DNA of 64,000 nt from Pedobacter sp. Leaf216 (GCF_001421515.1 NZ_LMKM01000014.1:1-64000), one strand, 5' to 3'; numbered from the stretch's first letter, positions 53,738 to 63,540 are shown. Numbers and translations: made by a program. The notes: generated by a model from the sequence alone, not told the origin.

Positions 53738-54145
53738 TTATTTTGTTTTTTTAATAATTTGATAAAGCAGGTAACCGCAGGGGCCAAACATGAAAGTGAG
53801 GAGTAAACAAGGAATGACCAGCCAATGGGAAATTTTTTTATCATTTGCCGATTTTATAATGGAAAAACCAATCAAGAGGTCGAAAGCGAGGTAATGTACC
53901 CAGCCTGCTAGTAAAAGTTGATCATTTGCAAAAAGTGTACGTACTTCCTTTAGAGAGCCAAATCCGCCACCTTCAATGTTAAAGAAGCCTATAATATAAA
54001 TGCTATAAATTATAGCGAGCACTAAAGGTATAACTGCAAAACGAACGAGCCATACGGTTACCTTCCATTTTGGAGCAAAGATTAATAACAACCATTGCAA
54101 GGCAGCAAGCGCACTGGCAATAGAGAAAACCTGTGGTGTATCCAT
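53738..54145 (-). CDS. ABA4-like family protein
   Basis: A 135-residue protein with four hydrophobic segments and the ABA4-like pattern GGGFGSLKEVRTLFANDQLLLAGWVHYLAFDLLIG, LLLTFMFGPCGYLLYQI. Plant ABA4 takes part in neoxanthin formation, but bacterial members have no known role. It is translated just before the seven-helix membrane protein. Confidence 0.88.
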   Translation of the reverse strand: MDTPQVFSIASALAALQWLLLIFAPKWKVTVWLVRFAVIPLVLAIIYSIYIIGFFNIEGGGFGSLKEVRTLFANDQLLLAGWVHYLAFDLLIGFSIIKSANDKKISHWLVIPCLLLTFMFGPCGYLLYQIIKKTK

Positions 54146-54383
54146 ATGATTTAAAAAGATTCAGATGTTTTAATAGCACAAAGCTGCCGATAATCATTTG
54201 GGTTAAAGATGATATTGCGTTAATAAACACAACGAAATCGTTAACATAGGTGAAGATTAAACCGCAATAATGTTTTACAGCAAGAACATTAAGGTATTGA
54301 TCTGTGGGAAGCGTTTAAAGGAGGTAGTATAGCTTTAATTAACCAAATAAGTATGCATTTAGAAACCATTAACCAACTTAAAA

Positions 54384-54959
54384 CTACTTTTTGGTCAATT
54401 TCGCCCTAATCCTGCTCAGGCTTTGTGGTTGAATGCCCAAATACGAAGCAATTAAATGTTGGGGCAATCTATCTAAAATATGCGGGTTAGTATCAATAAG
54501 GTTAAGATAACGGTTTTCAGCAGATTGCGCCATGAGGTTACGTTTGCTCTTTGCGGTTTCAATAAATAAATTTTCGGCTATAATCCGTCCAAAACGCTCA
54601 AAGCGCTGACTATGCAAATAAAGTGACTGCATATCAGCAAAGCTTAAAGTAAATACTTCACAATCTTCCAAGGCCTCAATAAAAAAATCGGAAGGTGTTT
54701 GAAGTAAAAAACTTTCATAATCGCCAATCCATTCCCCCTCAAAGGCAAAACCTAAGGTTTGGTCGCCTTTTTCATTACGTGTAAAAACCCGCATGCCGCC
54801 TTTGTAAACAATTACCATGCTTTTGCAAACCTGACCATCTTTTAGGTAGAAGCTGTGCTTCTTTAAACTTAAAGGTTTAAGGCGTTGCATAAATAAAAAA
54901 AGCTCTTCTTCGGTAAAATCGACCAGTTTACTTAACGATTGCGTAATAATTTCGTACAT
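54384..54959 (-). CDS. Crp/Fnr-family transcriptional regulator
   Basis: About 191 residues (start at Met9 of the frame, MYEIITQSL, 54959). The cyclic-nucleotide-binding fold covers about 10-120 (KKHSFYLKDGQVCKSMVIVYKGGMRVF, GFAFEGEWIGDYESFLLQTPSDFFIEALEDCEVF). The C-terminal helix-turn-helix is QHLIASYLGIQPQSLSRIRAKL. There are no Fnr-type Cys clusters. It probably senses a small ligand and regulates unlinked genes. It is divergent from the methionine aminopeptidase gene. Confidence 0.9.
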   Translation of the reverse strand: MYEIITQSLSKLVDFTEEELFLFMQRLKPLSLKKHSFYLKDGQVCKSMVIVYKGGMRVFTRNEKGDQTLGFAFEGEWIGDYESFLLQTPSDFFIEALEDCEVFTLSFADMQSLYLHSQRFERFGRIIAENLFIETAKSKRNLMAQSAENRYLNLIDTNPHILDRLPQHLIASYLGIQPQSLSRIRAKLTKK

Positions 54960-55205
54960 GCTGAAATGGGTATCGAAGGGCAAATTTAGTACAATATTTT
55001 AAGGTTTTACCGCAATATATCATGCTATCAGATAATAGGTAAAACAAATGATTGACAGCTCGCTTAAAAAAAATCTCAGCCATTATTTTTTTTTAGAAAA
55101 GTATCTTAAAATTATTCCAGTGGGTTTAATTTCTAGTTTGTTTATATCTCATAATAGCTTAAATCTTACACTGATCCAATATTTCAGCCTTCCAACTTCT
55201 TTTAT

Positions 55206-55213
55206 TAAATTTG
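55206..55213 (+). promoter_or_regulatory. -7 promoter element (TAAATTTG) before the aminopeptidase gene
   Basis: TAAATTTG matches TAnnTTTG only five bases before the ATG at 55219, which implies an almost leaderless mRNA. No standard -33 TTG was found, so strength is uncertain. Confidence 0.4.
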
Positions 55214-55218
55214 CACCA

Positions 55219-56019
55219 ATGATTTTATACAAAACCAACGAAGAAGTAGAACTGATGCAAATCAGTGCACTACTTGTGAGCGATACACTAGCAGAAATAG
55301 CCAAAATATTAAAACCAGGCATTACCACTTTGGCGATTGACAAACTGGCCAATGAATATATACTTGATCATGGTGCAGTTCCTTCTTTTTTTAATTTTAA
55401 CGGTTTTCCTTTTCACATCATTACGTCCGTAAATGATGTTGTGGTGCATGGATTTCCGACAAAAGATGAGTTGAAAGACGGTGATATTATTTCTGTTGAT
55501 GTTGGCACAATCAAAAATGGTTTTCATGGCGATCACGCTTATACATTCATAATTGGTGAGGTTTCTAAAGAGGTTTTAAATCTTGTTAAAACCACTAAAG
55601 AATCTTTGTTTTTAGGCATTAAAGAAGCCGTAGTTGGGAAACGCATCGGAGATATCGGTGCGGCAATCCAAATGCATAACGAAAAACAAGGTTATGGCGT
55701 TGTTCGTGATTTGGTTGGACATGGCTTGGGTAAGGATATGCACGAAGATCCACAGGTACCAAACTACGGTCGCAAAGGCAACGGTTTGCTGCTAAGAGAA
55801 AATTTAGTTCTGGCCATAGAACCCATGATTAATATGGGTAAAAAAGATGTTTTTCTGGATGAAGATGGCTGGACCATCAGAACGGCTGATGGAAGTCCAT
55901 CAGTACATTTCGAACATGATGTTTGCGTTAAAAAAGGTGAAGCACTTATTCTATCAGATTATGCACCAATTGAGGCCGCAGAAAAGCAGAACAGCAATTT
56001 GAATACTTCATATTATTAA
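55219..56019 (+). CDS. map: methionine aminopeptidase, type I
   Basis: A 266-residue enzyme that removes the initiator methionine from new proteins using two metal ions. Metal ligands are at Asp94 (SVDVG), Asp105 (HGDHAYTF), His168 (VGHGLG), Glu201 (AIEPM) and Glu232 (HFEHDV); the substrate-side His77 lies in VVVHGFP. The start at 55219 is chosen because the family begins there; the in-frame extension to 55048 would add a hydrophobic stretch of low coding character and cross the promoter element. It is a second or stand-alone copy outside the ribosomal cluster. A terminator follows. Confidence 0.95.
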   Translation: MILYKTNEEVELMQISALLVSDTLAEIAKILKPGITTLAIDKLANEYILDHGAVPSFFNFNGFPFHIITSVNDVVVHGFPTKDELKDGDIISVDVGTIKNGFHGDHAYTFIIGEVSKEVLNLVKTTKESLFLGIKEAVVGKRIGDIGAAIQMHNEKQGYGVVRDLVGHGLGKDMHEDPQVPNYGRKGNGLLLRENLVLAIEPMINMGKKDVFLDEDGWTIRTADGSPSVHFEHDVCVKKGEALILSDYAPIEAAEKQNSNLNTSYY

Positions 56020-56027
56020 TTGGATAT

Positions 56028-56057
56028 AGCCACAACACAAATTGTGGCTTTTTTTTG
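56028..56057 (+). terminator. intrinsic terminator after map
   Basis: agccacaa and ttgtggct form the stem around cacaaa, with a run of eight T directly after. Confidence 0.9.
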
Positions 56058-56104
56058 CCCACTTTCCAATAATAACGGAATAATACGCAGAAATTCAATT
56101 GTAA

Positions 56105-56181
56105 TAGATCTATACACTACGCTTTGCTTCAGTGATGTCTATTTTTTTTGAAATTTGTCAGTCTGAGCGGAGTCGAAGACC
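56105..56181. repeat. Bacteroidota-type intergenic repeat fragment
   Basis: tagatctatacactacgctttg and, at 56157-56180, gtcagtctgagcggagtcgaag match motifs seen in intergenic repeats of related genomes and recall the cgtcatttcga elements here. It abuts the 3' end of the GHKL ATPase gene. Confidence 0.45.
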
Positions 56182-56221
56182 CATATTAACTTATTTTCTA
56201 TATAATTTATAATGAATCGCC

Positions 56222-57484
56222 TTAATTCAGCAGCAAACGCAATTCATTTTGCTCTTCAGGTTCCAGTTCAATCAATCCATTAAACATTTCCAACAGTTGG
56301 CTATGTTGACCCGAGCGCAGCAGCAGATCAATCAACCGTACCAATGTCTTTTTTTGGTCGGTATTTAAGCTACTGAACAGCTTTGGTTCTATTTCGTATA
56401 ATGCCTTTATTAAATTAACCAATGGTTCCTTATGTTGTGCTGTTTCCGTTGGAGATGAATAAGCTGGAAATATGGCATCCTGATCATAACTTTCTATCAA
56501 ACGGCTGGCGTATTCTTTTAAAAACGGCTTTCTCTTATGTTTCAGGTATTCGGTAAGCTCTTTAATCAGGAACCGATATTCAGGAGAAGATTTTGCAGCA
56601 CCAAATATGGCTACCTGACCTTCATTTTCGAAACTCTTAAAATCAAAATCACGAAAGAAATCACTATCAATATAAATGCTGTGAAAATAATCATCGCTCT
56701 TTTTGTTAAGCGTAGTATAATCTTTATATATCTCCTCGCCTCCCGCTAAAAAATAGTATTTGGATAACTCTCGATGCAGGTTTTCTTTCCAATGAACGTA
56801 CTTCACCTTAAATGTAACCGCAGAATCGGGATAAAAAAGATTAAATTCTTCTAAAATTTTAACGTTGCTGCTAAAATCCAATGCCTCGCCATTTACAATA
56901 ATTGCGTAGTTTTTGTGTTTGTTAAGCTCAATAAACCAACAAAATTCGTTGATCAAAAATGGAAGCACGGTTTCTTCAACATCTTGCACGCTGATTTTCA
57001 AGTTACTAAAAGCAACAGTTGTACCTGTTTCGCCAATAGCATGAGTTGTCTCGGTAAAATCATGACTGTAACTGTTCAATCCACCAGTACTGATTTTTAT
57101 TTCGCCTTGCTGGTAGCCCTGCTCTGTTTTGTAAGAGGTTCGCCAAACGGCATCATGCGCGAAAGTAAAAAAGGTAAGCCGGCCAACGCCATTACGTCCA
57201 TGCATTTTTGAAGTATGCTTTGGCGCAACAATTTGAATCGATTTTTCGGATTCAAAAAAGGGATCGAACTTTTGTTGTAAGCGTTCGAAGTTAATTCCAT
57301 AACCATTATCAGCAACACTAAGGCTTTCTAAAAGGCCAAGCGGATTGGCAACATAATCTATCCTGATGGTATCTGCATTGGCATCAAAGCCATTCCAGAT
57401 ATATTCAGCGATAGCTTGTTTTTCATTGTAGTTTTTAAGTACCTTTTGAATTCCTTTGGATGTAATGTTAACCTTTACCGACAT
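56222..57484 (-). CDS. GHKL (HATPase_c_3) ATP-binding protein
   Basis: A 420-residue soluble protein of the Hsp90/MutL/MORC ATPase fold: N-box with AIAEYIWNGFDANAD (Glu27, Asn31), G1 box VADNGYGI (Asp59), and GRNGVGRLTFF (96-105). A second region with long acidic helices (KEPLVNLIKALYEIEPKLFSSLN) follows. Related bacterial proteins are often part of defence or DNA-maintenance systems, but no partner gene lies next to it. Known relatives of this type continue well beyond LEPEEQNELRLLLN, so the C-terminus may be missing (see findings). Gene function unknown; ATP binding well supported. Confidence 0.82.
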   Translation of the reverse strand: MSVKVNITSKGIQKVLKNYNEKQAIAEYIWNGFDANADTIRIDYVANPLGLLESLSVADNGYGINFERLQQKFDPFFESEKSIQIVAPKHTSKMHGRNGVGRLTFFTFAHDAVWRTSYKTEQGYQQGEIKISTGGLNSYSHDFTETTHAIGETGTTVAFSNLKISVQDVEETVLPFLINEFCWFIELNKHKNYAIIVNGEALDFSSNVKILEEFNLFYPDSAVTFKVKYVHWKENLHRELSKYYFLAGGEEIYKDYTTLNKKSDDYFHSIYIDSDFFRDFDFKSFENEGQVAIFGAAKSSPEYRFLIKELTEYLKHKRKPFLKEYASRLIESYDQDAIFPAYSSPTETAQHKEPLVNLIKALYEIEPKLFSSLNTDQKKTLVRLIDLLLRSGQHSQLLEMFNGLIELEPEEQNELRLLLN

Positions 57485-57646
57485 GATGCTAATTTAATTA
57501 GCAAATATATCATATTATTTTTATCCTAAAAGTTAGCGTAGAAATAAGTTTTAAACATCCTCAATGTAGAATTTATTGTTATAAATACTTGATTAGGTCA
57601 ATTAAAATGTTGGCATACAATCAAAAATCCTAAAGCAACTAAAATA

Positions 57647-58519
57647 TTAACCAAAAAGATCACTGCTTAAGTAACGGTCACCACGATCGCAGGCAATAAA
57701 TACTATAGTCCCTTTATCCAGTTCGCCTGCAAGTTTTAATGCAGCGGCACATGCCCCACCCGAACTCATGCCTGCAAACAAGCCTTCTTCTTTAGCCATT
57801 CTTCTCGACATTAAAGTGGCTTCTTCCTGTGCAATATCCATCACACGATCTACCCGCTCTGGCTCAAATATTTTAGGTAAATATTCAACAGGCCATCTCC
57901 TTATTCCCGGTATAGATGAACCTTCGGTAGGTTGGCAGCCAACAATCTGTATATCTTTATTTTTTTCTTTTAAAAAACGTGAGCAGCCCATAATGGTTCC
58001 TGTAGTACCCATCGAGCTTACAAAATGAGTAATCGCTCCGTTGGTATCTTTCCAGATTTCCGGTCCTGTTGTTTTGTAGTGTGCAAGGTAATTATCTGAA
58101 TTTGCAAACTGGTTGAGCAAAAAATACCCCTCGCTGCTTCCTTTTTCTTCCGCATAATCTCTACAATCTTCAATGCTATCCAATAAAGTTACCTGCGCAC
58201 CAAATGCCTCCATGGTTACCTTACGTTCGCGTGTAGAGTTGGCAGGCATTACCAGTTCAATATCCAAACGGTATAAACTTGCAATCATCGCCAGCGCAAT
58301 ACCCGTATTACCACTTGTTGCTTCAACCAGTTTTGTACCAGGTTTTATTTCGCCACGTTCTATTGCGCTCCTGATCATATTTAGCGAAGCCCTGTCTTTA
58401 ACGCTTCCTCCCGGGTTATTGCCTTCTAATTTAGCAAATACCCTCACTGCCGGATTAATGTTCAGCTTTTGCAGCTCAGCCATTGGCGTATTTCCGATCA
58501 GATCGATTATTCCTGCCAT
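57647..58519 (-). CDS. cysM: cysteine synthase B (O-acetylserine sulfhydrylase)
   Basis: A 290-residue PLP enzyme that makes cysteine from O-acetylserine and sulfide or thiosulfate. The PLP lysine is Lys41 in PGGSVKDRASL. The phosphate-binding loop VEATSGNTGIALAMIA, the substrate loop, and the glycine-rich loop SMGTTGTIMG are as in the CysM/CysK fold. It starts 11 bases after the cysE stop, so the two steps of cysteine synthesis are one operon, in the same window as the SAM riboswitch. CysM type is favoured by the RRWPVEYLP segment. Confidence 0.93.
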   Translation of the reverse strand: MAGIIDLIGNTPMAELQKLNINPAVRVFAKLEGNNPGGSVKDRASLNMIRSAIERGEIKPGTKLVEATSGNTGIALAMIASLYRLDIELVMPANSTRERKVTMEAFGAQVTLLDSIEDCRDYAEEKGSSEGYFLLNQFANSDNYLAHYKTTGPEIWKDTNGAITHFVSSMGTTGTIMGCSRFLKEKNKDIQIVGCQPTEGSSIPGIRRWPVEYLPKIFEPERVDRVMDIAQEEATLMSRRMAKEEGLFAGMSSGGACAAALKLAGELDKGTIVFIACDRGDRYLSSDLFG

Positions 58520-58530
58520 ATTTTAATATG

Positions 58531-59343
58531 TTAAATGGTTTCTTTATGGTTTCTTATGGTAATGATTGGCGAATGATACGCTGTAGAAAACGCCGGAATA
58601 CTATCTGTAAGCCAAACGTTCCCCCCTATGATACTATCATGGCCGATAACGGTTTCGCCTCCTAAAATGGTTGCCCCAGAGTAAATTACTACCCTATCCT
58701 CTACCGTTGGATGGCGTTTGCTGCCTGCCAATGTTTTTTTTACACTCAATGCTCCTAAGGTTACGCCCTGGTAAAGTTTCACATAGCGCCCAATTGTACT
58801 GGTTTCGCCGATTACAATCCCTGTTCCATGATCGATGTGGAAATATTCGCCGATACTGGCCGCAGGGTGGATATCAATACCTGTTTTAGAATGCGCATAT
58901 TCAGTGAGGATTCTGGGTACCAGCGGAATGCCGAATTGGTAGAGCATATGGGCAATACGATAGAAACAGATGGCATAAAAACCAGGATAAGTTCTAACCA
59001 CCTCAAACCTGCTCTGTGCCGCCGGATCGCCCTCGTATATCGCAACAATATCGGTATTTAATACCCGATAAAGTTCGGGCAACATTCCGAAAAACTGACC
59101 GGCTGCATTTTTGCATTCTGCATTTTTAAGCTTACAGCTACTCGATATAATATCATAAAGCTCTAGTTCCAAAACTGAAATATAAGCCTTTACTTCTTCT
59201 ACAGTTGCAAATACCTTGGCCGAGTTTTCTGGAAAAAGCACCTGAATGAGTCGTTCCGCCCAAAGGGAGATGACTTCATTTGGTGGGATATTTGGTTGCT
59301 CTTGAGGGTTTTTAAATATTTGTTCAAAAAAATGGTCTTCCAT
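58531..59343 (-). CDS. cysE: serine O-acetyltransferase
   Basis: A 270-residue enzyme that makes O-acetylserine for CysM. The N-terminal helical domain (FAISHMLYQFGI-like, RVVRTYPGFYAICFYRIAHML) leads to left-handed beta-helix hexapeptide repeats (HPAASIGEYFHIDHGTGIVIGETSTIGRYVKLYQGVTLGA, GATILGGETVIGHDSIIGGNVWL). Catalytic His and Asp are in HIDHGTG. Length and the extended N-terminus match the EpsC-type of Bacteroidota. First gene of the operon. Confidence 0.93.
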   Translation of the reverse strand: MEDHFFEQIFKNPQEQPNIPPNEVISLWAERLIQVLFPENSAKVFATVEEVKAYISVLELELYDIISSSCKLKNAECKNAAGQFFGMLPELYRVLNTDIVAIYEGDPAAQSRFEVVRTYPGFYAICFYRIAHMLYQFGIPLVPRILTEYAHSKTGIDIHPAASIGEYFHIDHGTGIVIGETSTIGRYVKLYQGVTLGALSVKKTLAGSKRHPTVEDRVVIYSGATILGGETVIGHDSIIGGNVWLTDSIPAFSTAYHSPIITIRNHKETI

Positions 59344-59493
59344 AATCGGTGGTCATACCTGGTCAATCTGCTCATCGACTAGGTATATAGATTTAATCGC
59401 TAAATGTAAGTTTTGTTTTTTTAAACCAAAACAAATACTGCTGTTTTATCTTAAAAATTGCGCACCAATAACAATGAAATAAATTAATAGGTG

Positions 59494-59871
59494 CTATTCC
59501 TGATGGTGCTGAACCGAACCAGCAGTATGTTTTCGTAGTATTTTATAAAGTACTTTTAAATCAAAAGGTTTACTGATGTAATCGTCGAATCCATGCAGCT
59601 TATAGTTCAGGTGGATATCAATGTTACAACTTAACGCAAGCACCGGGAGGTATGGATATTTATTTTTAATGGATTGGCAAATGCAGGTTGCATCTTTCCG
59701 GTTGAGGCGAAAATCCAAAATAACAGTGTGAGGCTTGAAATTATCTACCAGTTCCATAAAACCTGGTTTAAAACCGATGGTTCCAAGGGTGATAAATCCT
59801 TCTTCTTCCAATGCAATTTTGAGTACCTCTAAAATAGATCCGTCAGTTTCCTCAATTAATATCCGATGCAT
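59494..59871 (-). CDS. single-domain response regulator receiver
   Basis: A 125-residue receiver: the acidic pocket is changed (ILIEETDGS in place of IVDDD), the phosphoacceptor is Asp53 in VILDFRLNRKDAT, the Lys in YISKPFD is present. The change in the acidic pair may weaken metal-dependent phosphorylation. It has no output domain and no kinase nearby. Confidence 0.88.
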   Translation of the reverse strand: MHRILIEETDGSILEVLKIALEEEGFITLGTIGFKPGFMELVDNFKPHTVILDFRLNRKDATCICQSIKNKYPYLPVLALSCNIDIHLNYKLHGFDDYISKPFDLKVLYKILRKHTAGSVQHHQE

Positions 59872-60059
59872 TATATTGTATTTATAACAATTTATATTAA
59901 GATAGGAATTTTGAAGCTAAAACCTGAAGGAATAACCCTGAAATAAAGAAAACAGGTATAAATACAAAATATTACTACACCTATGAGGTTTATACGTATA
60001 CATTGTGCAAGAATATAAATATTTCTAAAACACTGTTCTGAAACTAGTGTTCTCTCTAT

Positions 60060-60260
60060 ATGTTTATTACCGATAAAACAACGGCAAAGGAACTGGATCG
60101 GGTTTATATCGGTGAAGAAATTACCTTTGAAGAGAAATCTGGCCTGGTATACCGTATTGCAGTATTCAAGTCGATAAGCCTAAACAGCTACGTATTTCAG
60201 CTTGTAGATGGAGAACTGATTATCATCCGCAGAAATTGGAATAAGAATAATCAGATTTAA
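60060..60260 (+). CDS. small hypothetical protein, 66 residues
   Basis: A soluble protein with strand-rich sequence (RVYIGEEITFEEKSGLVYRIAVFKSISLNSYVFQLVDGELIIIRRNW). No known motif. It is followed by a hairpin (60267-60293) shared with the convergent gene. Compact beta fold is plausible; role unknown. Confidence 0.6.
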   Translation: MFITDKTTAKELDRVYIGEEITFEEKSGLVYRIAVFKSISLNSYVFQLVDGELIIIRRNWNKNNQI

Positions 60261-60266
60261 TAAAGT

Positions 60267-60293
60267 ATTCCGATCGGCAAACCCGACCGGAAT
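60267..60293. terminator. hairpin between convergent genes
   Basis: attccgatcgg and ccgaccggaat form an 11-base stem with one mismatched pair around caaac. It separates the small gene and the cytochrome gene. Confidence 0.6.
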
Positions 60294-60306
60294 TATGCAT
60301 ATTAAT

Positions 60307-62913
60307 TTATTTTTTCTGTTCAGATAAAAAAGTAACTAAAGAAGCAAGTTCTTCGTACGACAACGAATTGGCCAAACCTTCAGGCATCATGGAGTTTTCC
60401 ATTTCCTTTCTCGTTAAAATATCGCCTGCCTTTATGGTAAATACTTCCCCGGCAATGTTGCGCAAAACAACTTTGGCAGCTGTTTCTTCGGTGATAAAAC
60501 CCATATAGGTATGATCACCTTTGGCAGTAATTAATACCGATGCAAAGCCTTGTGAAATAGAAGCACTAGGTTTTAATATAGATTCTGCAATCTGCTCACG
60601 GTTCATGATGGAGCCAATCTGCCCCATAAACGGACCTTTCATTTTTTCACTTTTACTTAAGCTATGGCAAGCAATACAACCCTGGTTATTGAAAATGTTT
60701 CTTCCTTTTAGCGGATTTCCCTGTAATTTATTAATGGCCAACAATACATCTTCAATAGAAGATTTGCCTACCTGGCCTTTTTGATTTTTAATTTTTTCCA
60801 AATCAATTTTAGGTTCTTCTGCAGCTGCTACTTTTTCCTCTTCAGCAAATTCAGGAATATCCATCCTTTGGCGCGCATTTAAATCTACATAAAACTGTTT
60901 GCCCTGGGCACCTGCTTTTGCAGCCTCTGCCTTTAAAAACTTCTCAATTGCAGGAGAGCCTTCCCATGAAACAGCTTTAAAGTATGGGCCATGCGAATCG
61001 GGGCGTGTACCCCACCACCAGCTCGCATCGTAAGCAATTTCCTTTTTATACAAACGGCCCAACGTAACCAAAATCTGTTGCTTTAACTTTTCATCTTTCG
61101 ATTGATTGTAATTTTCAATCAAGCCATTAACAGCTTTTTCGGTATGGATATAACGCAACGCCCAAAGTGCAAGTGTTGAATTTTCGGTTTTAACAGCAGC
61201 AAGCAAAGCATCTACAGCATTAAGATCAACCAAAGCACGAACAGCTAAGTGAGGTAAAATAATTGCTGAGTTTGGCGTAGCATGCGGCCCTTCTGTACCT
61301 TTGGCAGGCGCAGTAAATGAAGCCGGAACATTTGTTTGTAAAAGTACATTGGCTACTTCTGCTCGCCCTAAACGGTTTAAACCAATTATGGAAGTGGCCT
61401 GAACGCGTAAAGAAGAATCTTTTAGCCCTGCCAAAAATGGTTCTACAGGTACCTTATCAATGTAAGTTTTACGGTCGGCAAGTGCCTTTAAAGCAAATTC
61501 TTTTAAGGTTTTATCTTTGGTAAATTCAACTAAAGTAGCAATACCATTCTCTTTGGTGAGCTGTGCATATGTAAAAATACCCGCCACACGTACATCAAGT
61601 GCTAAACTTTGGTCGGAAGCAATTTTTAATGCCGCATTAATGGCCTGTTTATCATTGCGTAACACCAATTCTTGCGAAGCCGTAAGCCTTGCCACTGCGC
61701 TATTTGATTTTAGTAATTCTGTTAGTTTTTTAACAGAAGCTTTTTTAACATCTGGAAAAGCCTTATAAGTCCAGTTGTTTGGCACTGCACGAACAATGTA
61801 TCCTTTATCCGGGCTACCAGAATAACCTGCACCATCCCATGCTGAAAGGTAGAGCCTTCCTGAGCCATCAACATCTAAATCGGTAATTTGAGGTAATTTG
61901 ATAAACTCTTCATCCTTTTGTGTAAAGGTTGGTCCATCGGTTGATACACGGTGGATGTAAAGCATGCTTCTGCCCCAGTCGGCCATCATTGGCACATGGT
62001 TATATTGTTCAGGCCAGTTGGGTTCATCCATAAATAATGCACCTGTACCCGATCCTCCACCTAAATCTGCCAACGCAGGAATAATTTCATCTGTAAAATT
62101 CTGAAATAAAACCGGATAGCCATATTCACCTGATTGGATGTGGTGAGAGAAACGCACATTCCAACCCCCACCATCATTGGTATTTTCGCGGGTAAAAACA
62201 TTCATATAAGGATCAATCGCTACATCGTACACATTGCGGGTACCATGCGTAAATATTTCCATTTCGGTACCATCGGGGCGCACGCGCAATATGCCACCGC
62301 CAAGCATGGTTAACTTTTTGCCTGAGCGATCTACCGCATCGTGAAATCCAAAATCTCCAACCGAAATATAAATCCACCCATCAATTCCCATTCTTATGCC
62401 ATTGGTGGCGTGGTCGGTACCACGTTCGCGGATGTATTTTGCATTGCTAATGTGCTCAATAAGTGGCTTTTCTGGTCCATCTGCCTTTCCATCGCCGTCT
62501 TTATCTTCAAATACGACTAAATTCATACCGGTAGCCTGCTTTGTTTCTTTAGAAAAAGTGGTGTGCAAAACAAATACCTGGTTTCCCTGCACAATAATCC
62601 CCCTTGGGTTATCTACTTCTGCAAAATCTACATGCTGGTCCATTTTGCCATCATTATCCTTATCAATTAATTTCAGGATATGTCCTTTACCTGGATCTTT
62701 TCCTAAAGAGCCGATCATATCAACACCAACAAAAACTTCGCCTGTTGGGGCAACGGCTAAACAAGCCGGACTTGGGGTAACATCAGGGCCTGCAAAATTG
62801 GTAATGGTTAATTCGGGCGGTAAGGCCTGTGATGCTTTTGGTTCATTGAATAAGCTTTTTAGTCCAAAAAAAACTAATGTAAACGAAATTAAGCTTAAAG
62901 AAAATTTAATCAT
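60307..62913 (-). CDS. PVC-type heme-binding protein: beta-propeller, HEAT repeats, cytochrome c domain
   Basis: An 868-residue exported protein. After a signal peptide (FFGLKSLF near residue 17-24) comes a sugar-dehydrogenase-like beta-propeller (about 35-390; DKDNDGKMD, GIDGWIYISVGDFG, FTREN). HEAT-type helical repeats follow (about 395-625; VRVAGIFTYAQL, VQATSIIGLNRLGRAEV). A C-terminal cytochrome c domain (about 735-868) has GCIACH (Cys746, Cys749, His750) and likely Met ligand in NSMMPEG. The family is typical of Planctomycetes, Verrucomicrobia and Bacteroidota and is linked to sugar or polymer oxidation. It is a single gene; no partner oxidase seen. Confidence 0.9.
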   Translation of the reverse strand: MIKFSLSLISFTLVFFGLKSLFNEPKASQALPPELTITNFAGPDVTPSPACLAVAPTGEVFVGVDMIGSLGKDPGKGHILKLIDKDNDGKMDQHVDFAEVDNPRGIIVQGNQVFVLHTTFSKETKQATGMNLVVFEDKDGDGKADGPEKPLIEHISNAKYIRERGTDHATNGIRMGIDGWIYISVGDFGFHDAVDRSGKKLTMLGGGILRVRPDGTEMEIFTHGTRNVYDVAIDPYMNVFTRENTNDGGGWNVRFSHHIQSGEYGYPVLFQNFTDEIIPALADLGGGSGTGALFMDEPNWPEQYNHVPMMADWGRSMLYIHRVSTDGPTFTQKDEEFIKLPQITDLDVDGSGRLYLSAWDGAGYSGSPDKGYIVRAVPNNWTYKAFPDVKKASVKKLTELLKSNSAVARLTASQELVLRNDKQAINAALKIASDQSLALDVRVAGIFTYAQLTKENGIATLVEFTKDKTLKEFALKALADRKTYIDKVPVEPFLAGLKDSSLRVQATSIIGLNRLGRAEVANVLLQTNVPASFTAPAKGTEGPHATPNSAIILPHLAVRALVDLNAVDALLAAVKTENSTLALWALRYIHTEKAVNGLIENYNQSKDEKLKQQILVTLGRLYKKEIAYDASWWWGTRPDSHGPYFKAVSWEGSPAIEKFLKAEAAKAGAQGKQFYVDLNARQRMDIPEFAEEEKVAAAEEPKIDLEKIKNQKGQVGKSSIEDVLLAINKLQGNPLKGRNIFNNQGCIACHSLSKSEKMKGPFMGQIGSIMNREQIAESILKPSASISQGFASVLITAKGDHTYMGFITEETAAKVVLRNIAGEVFTIKAGDILTRKEMENSMMPEGLANSLSYEELASLVTFLSEQKK

Positions 62914-63369
62914 TTGTGTGTGTTATTATTTTCTGGTTAGTTGTCGGGTAAACATACAAAAAAATCTAAATTCTATTATGCCACAATTTTGTGCTGTTTT
63001 ATGCACTTATTAACCAATCGCGTGTTATTAAATTCTTTTTTTTGAATTCTGTTACAGCAGCTAAAGAAAATTTAAATATCTTCTTTAAATTTTAAAGTAA
63101 ATTAACGCTTCATGCGTCTACCTATTAAAGATTGAGTCAAATCCTTCACAATAGTTACTAAAAAAAACAATTCCAATAAAATAGCCCAAACATCTGATTT
63201 ATTATTGCAGTAATGCTTTAAAAAACAAACAAATAGATGAAAAACATAATAAAAATGGAACAATTAAATAGTTTAAACACATTTTAACAAATTATTTTAA
63301 AAAACAGTTGGTTCGAAAAAGATATTTTATTATATTTACTAAATCCAACATTCATTAAATCAGTACGTT
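62914..63369. other. 456-base gap without recognisable gene
   Basis: AT-rich DNA between divergent genes, holding their promoters. I see no gene, repeat or RNA element with confidence. Confidence 0.4.
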
Positions 63370-63540
63370 ATGAAAAATATTCTTTATTTCTTCCTGACTG
63401 CCCTGATTTCCTCCATTGCGCTGTTAATCACGAAGGATGCTTCTGACCCTGAATTGGTTTATAGTACAGTGGTGTTAATATGGATTCTGTACATCTGGTA
63501 CCATATTTATGCTGCTAATAAGAGGAACTACAGTGAGTAG
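63370..63540 (+). CDS. small membrane protein, 56 residues
   Basis: Starts MKNILYFFLTALISSIALLI and has a second hydrophobic helix (VVLIWILYIWYHIY) with a short polar loop (TKDASDPELVYS) between them, ending NKRNYSE. Two-helix hairpin membrane proteins of this size are common and poorly studied. The start is supported by codon bias and by lack of other frames. Confidence 0.6.
   Translation: MKNILYFFLTALISSIALLITKDASDPELVYSTVVLIWILYIWYHIYAANKRNYSE

Noticed and set aside
62396..63013. 205-residue plus-strand open frame opposite the cytochrome/propeller gene
   Set aside because: It is the mirror of a well-supported coding region (Ser/Pro-rich, no family likeness), and its end runs into AT-rich non-coding DNA.
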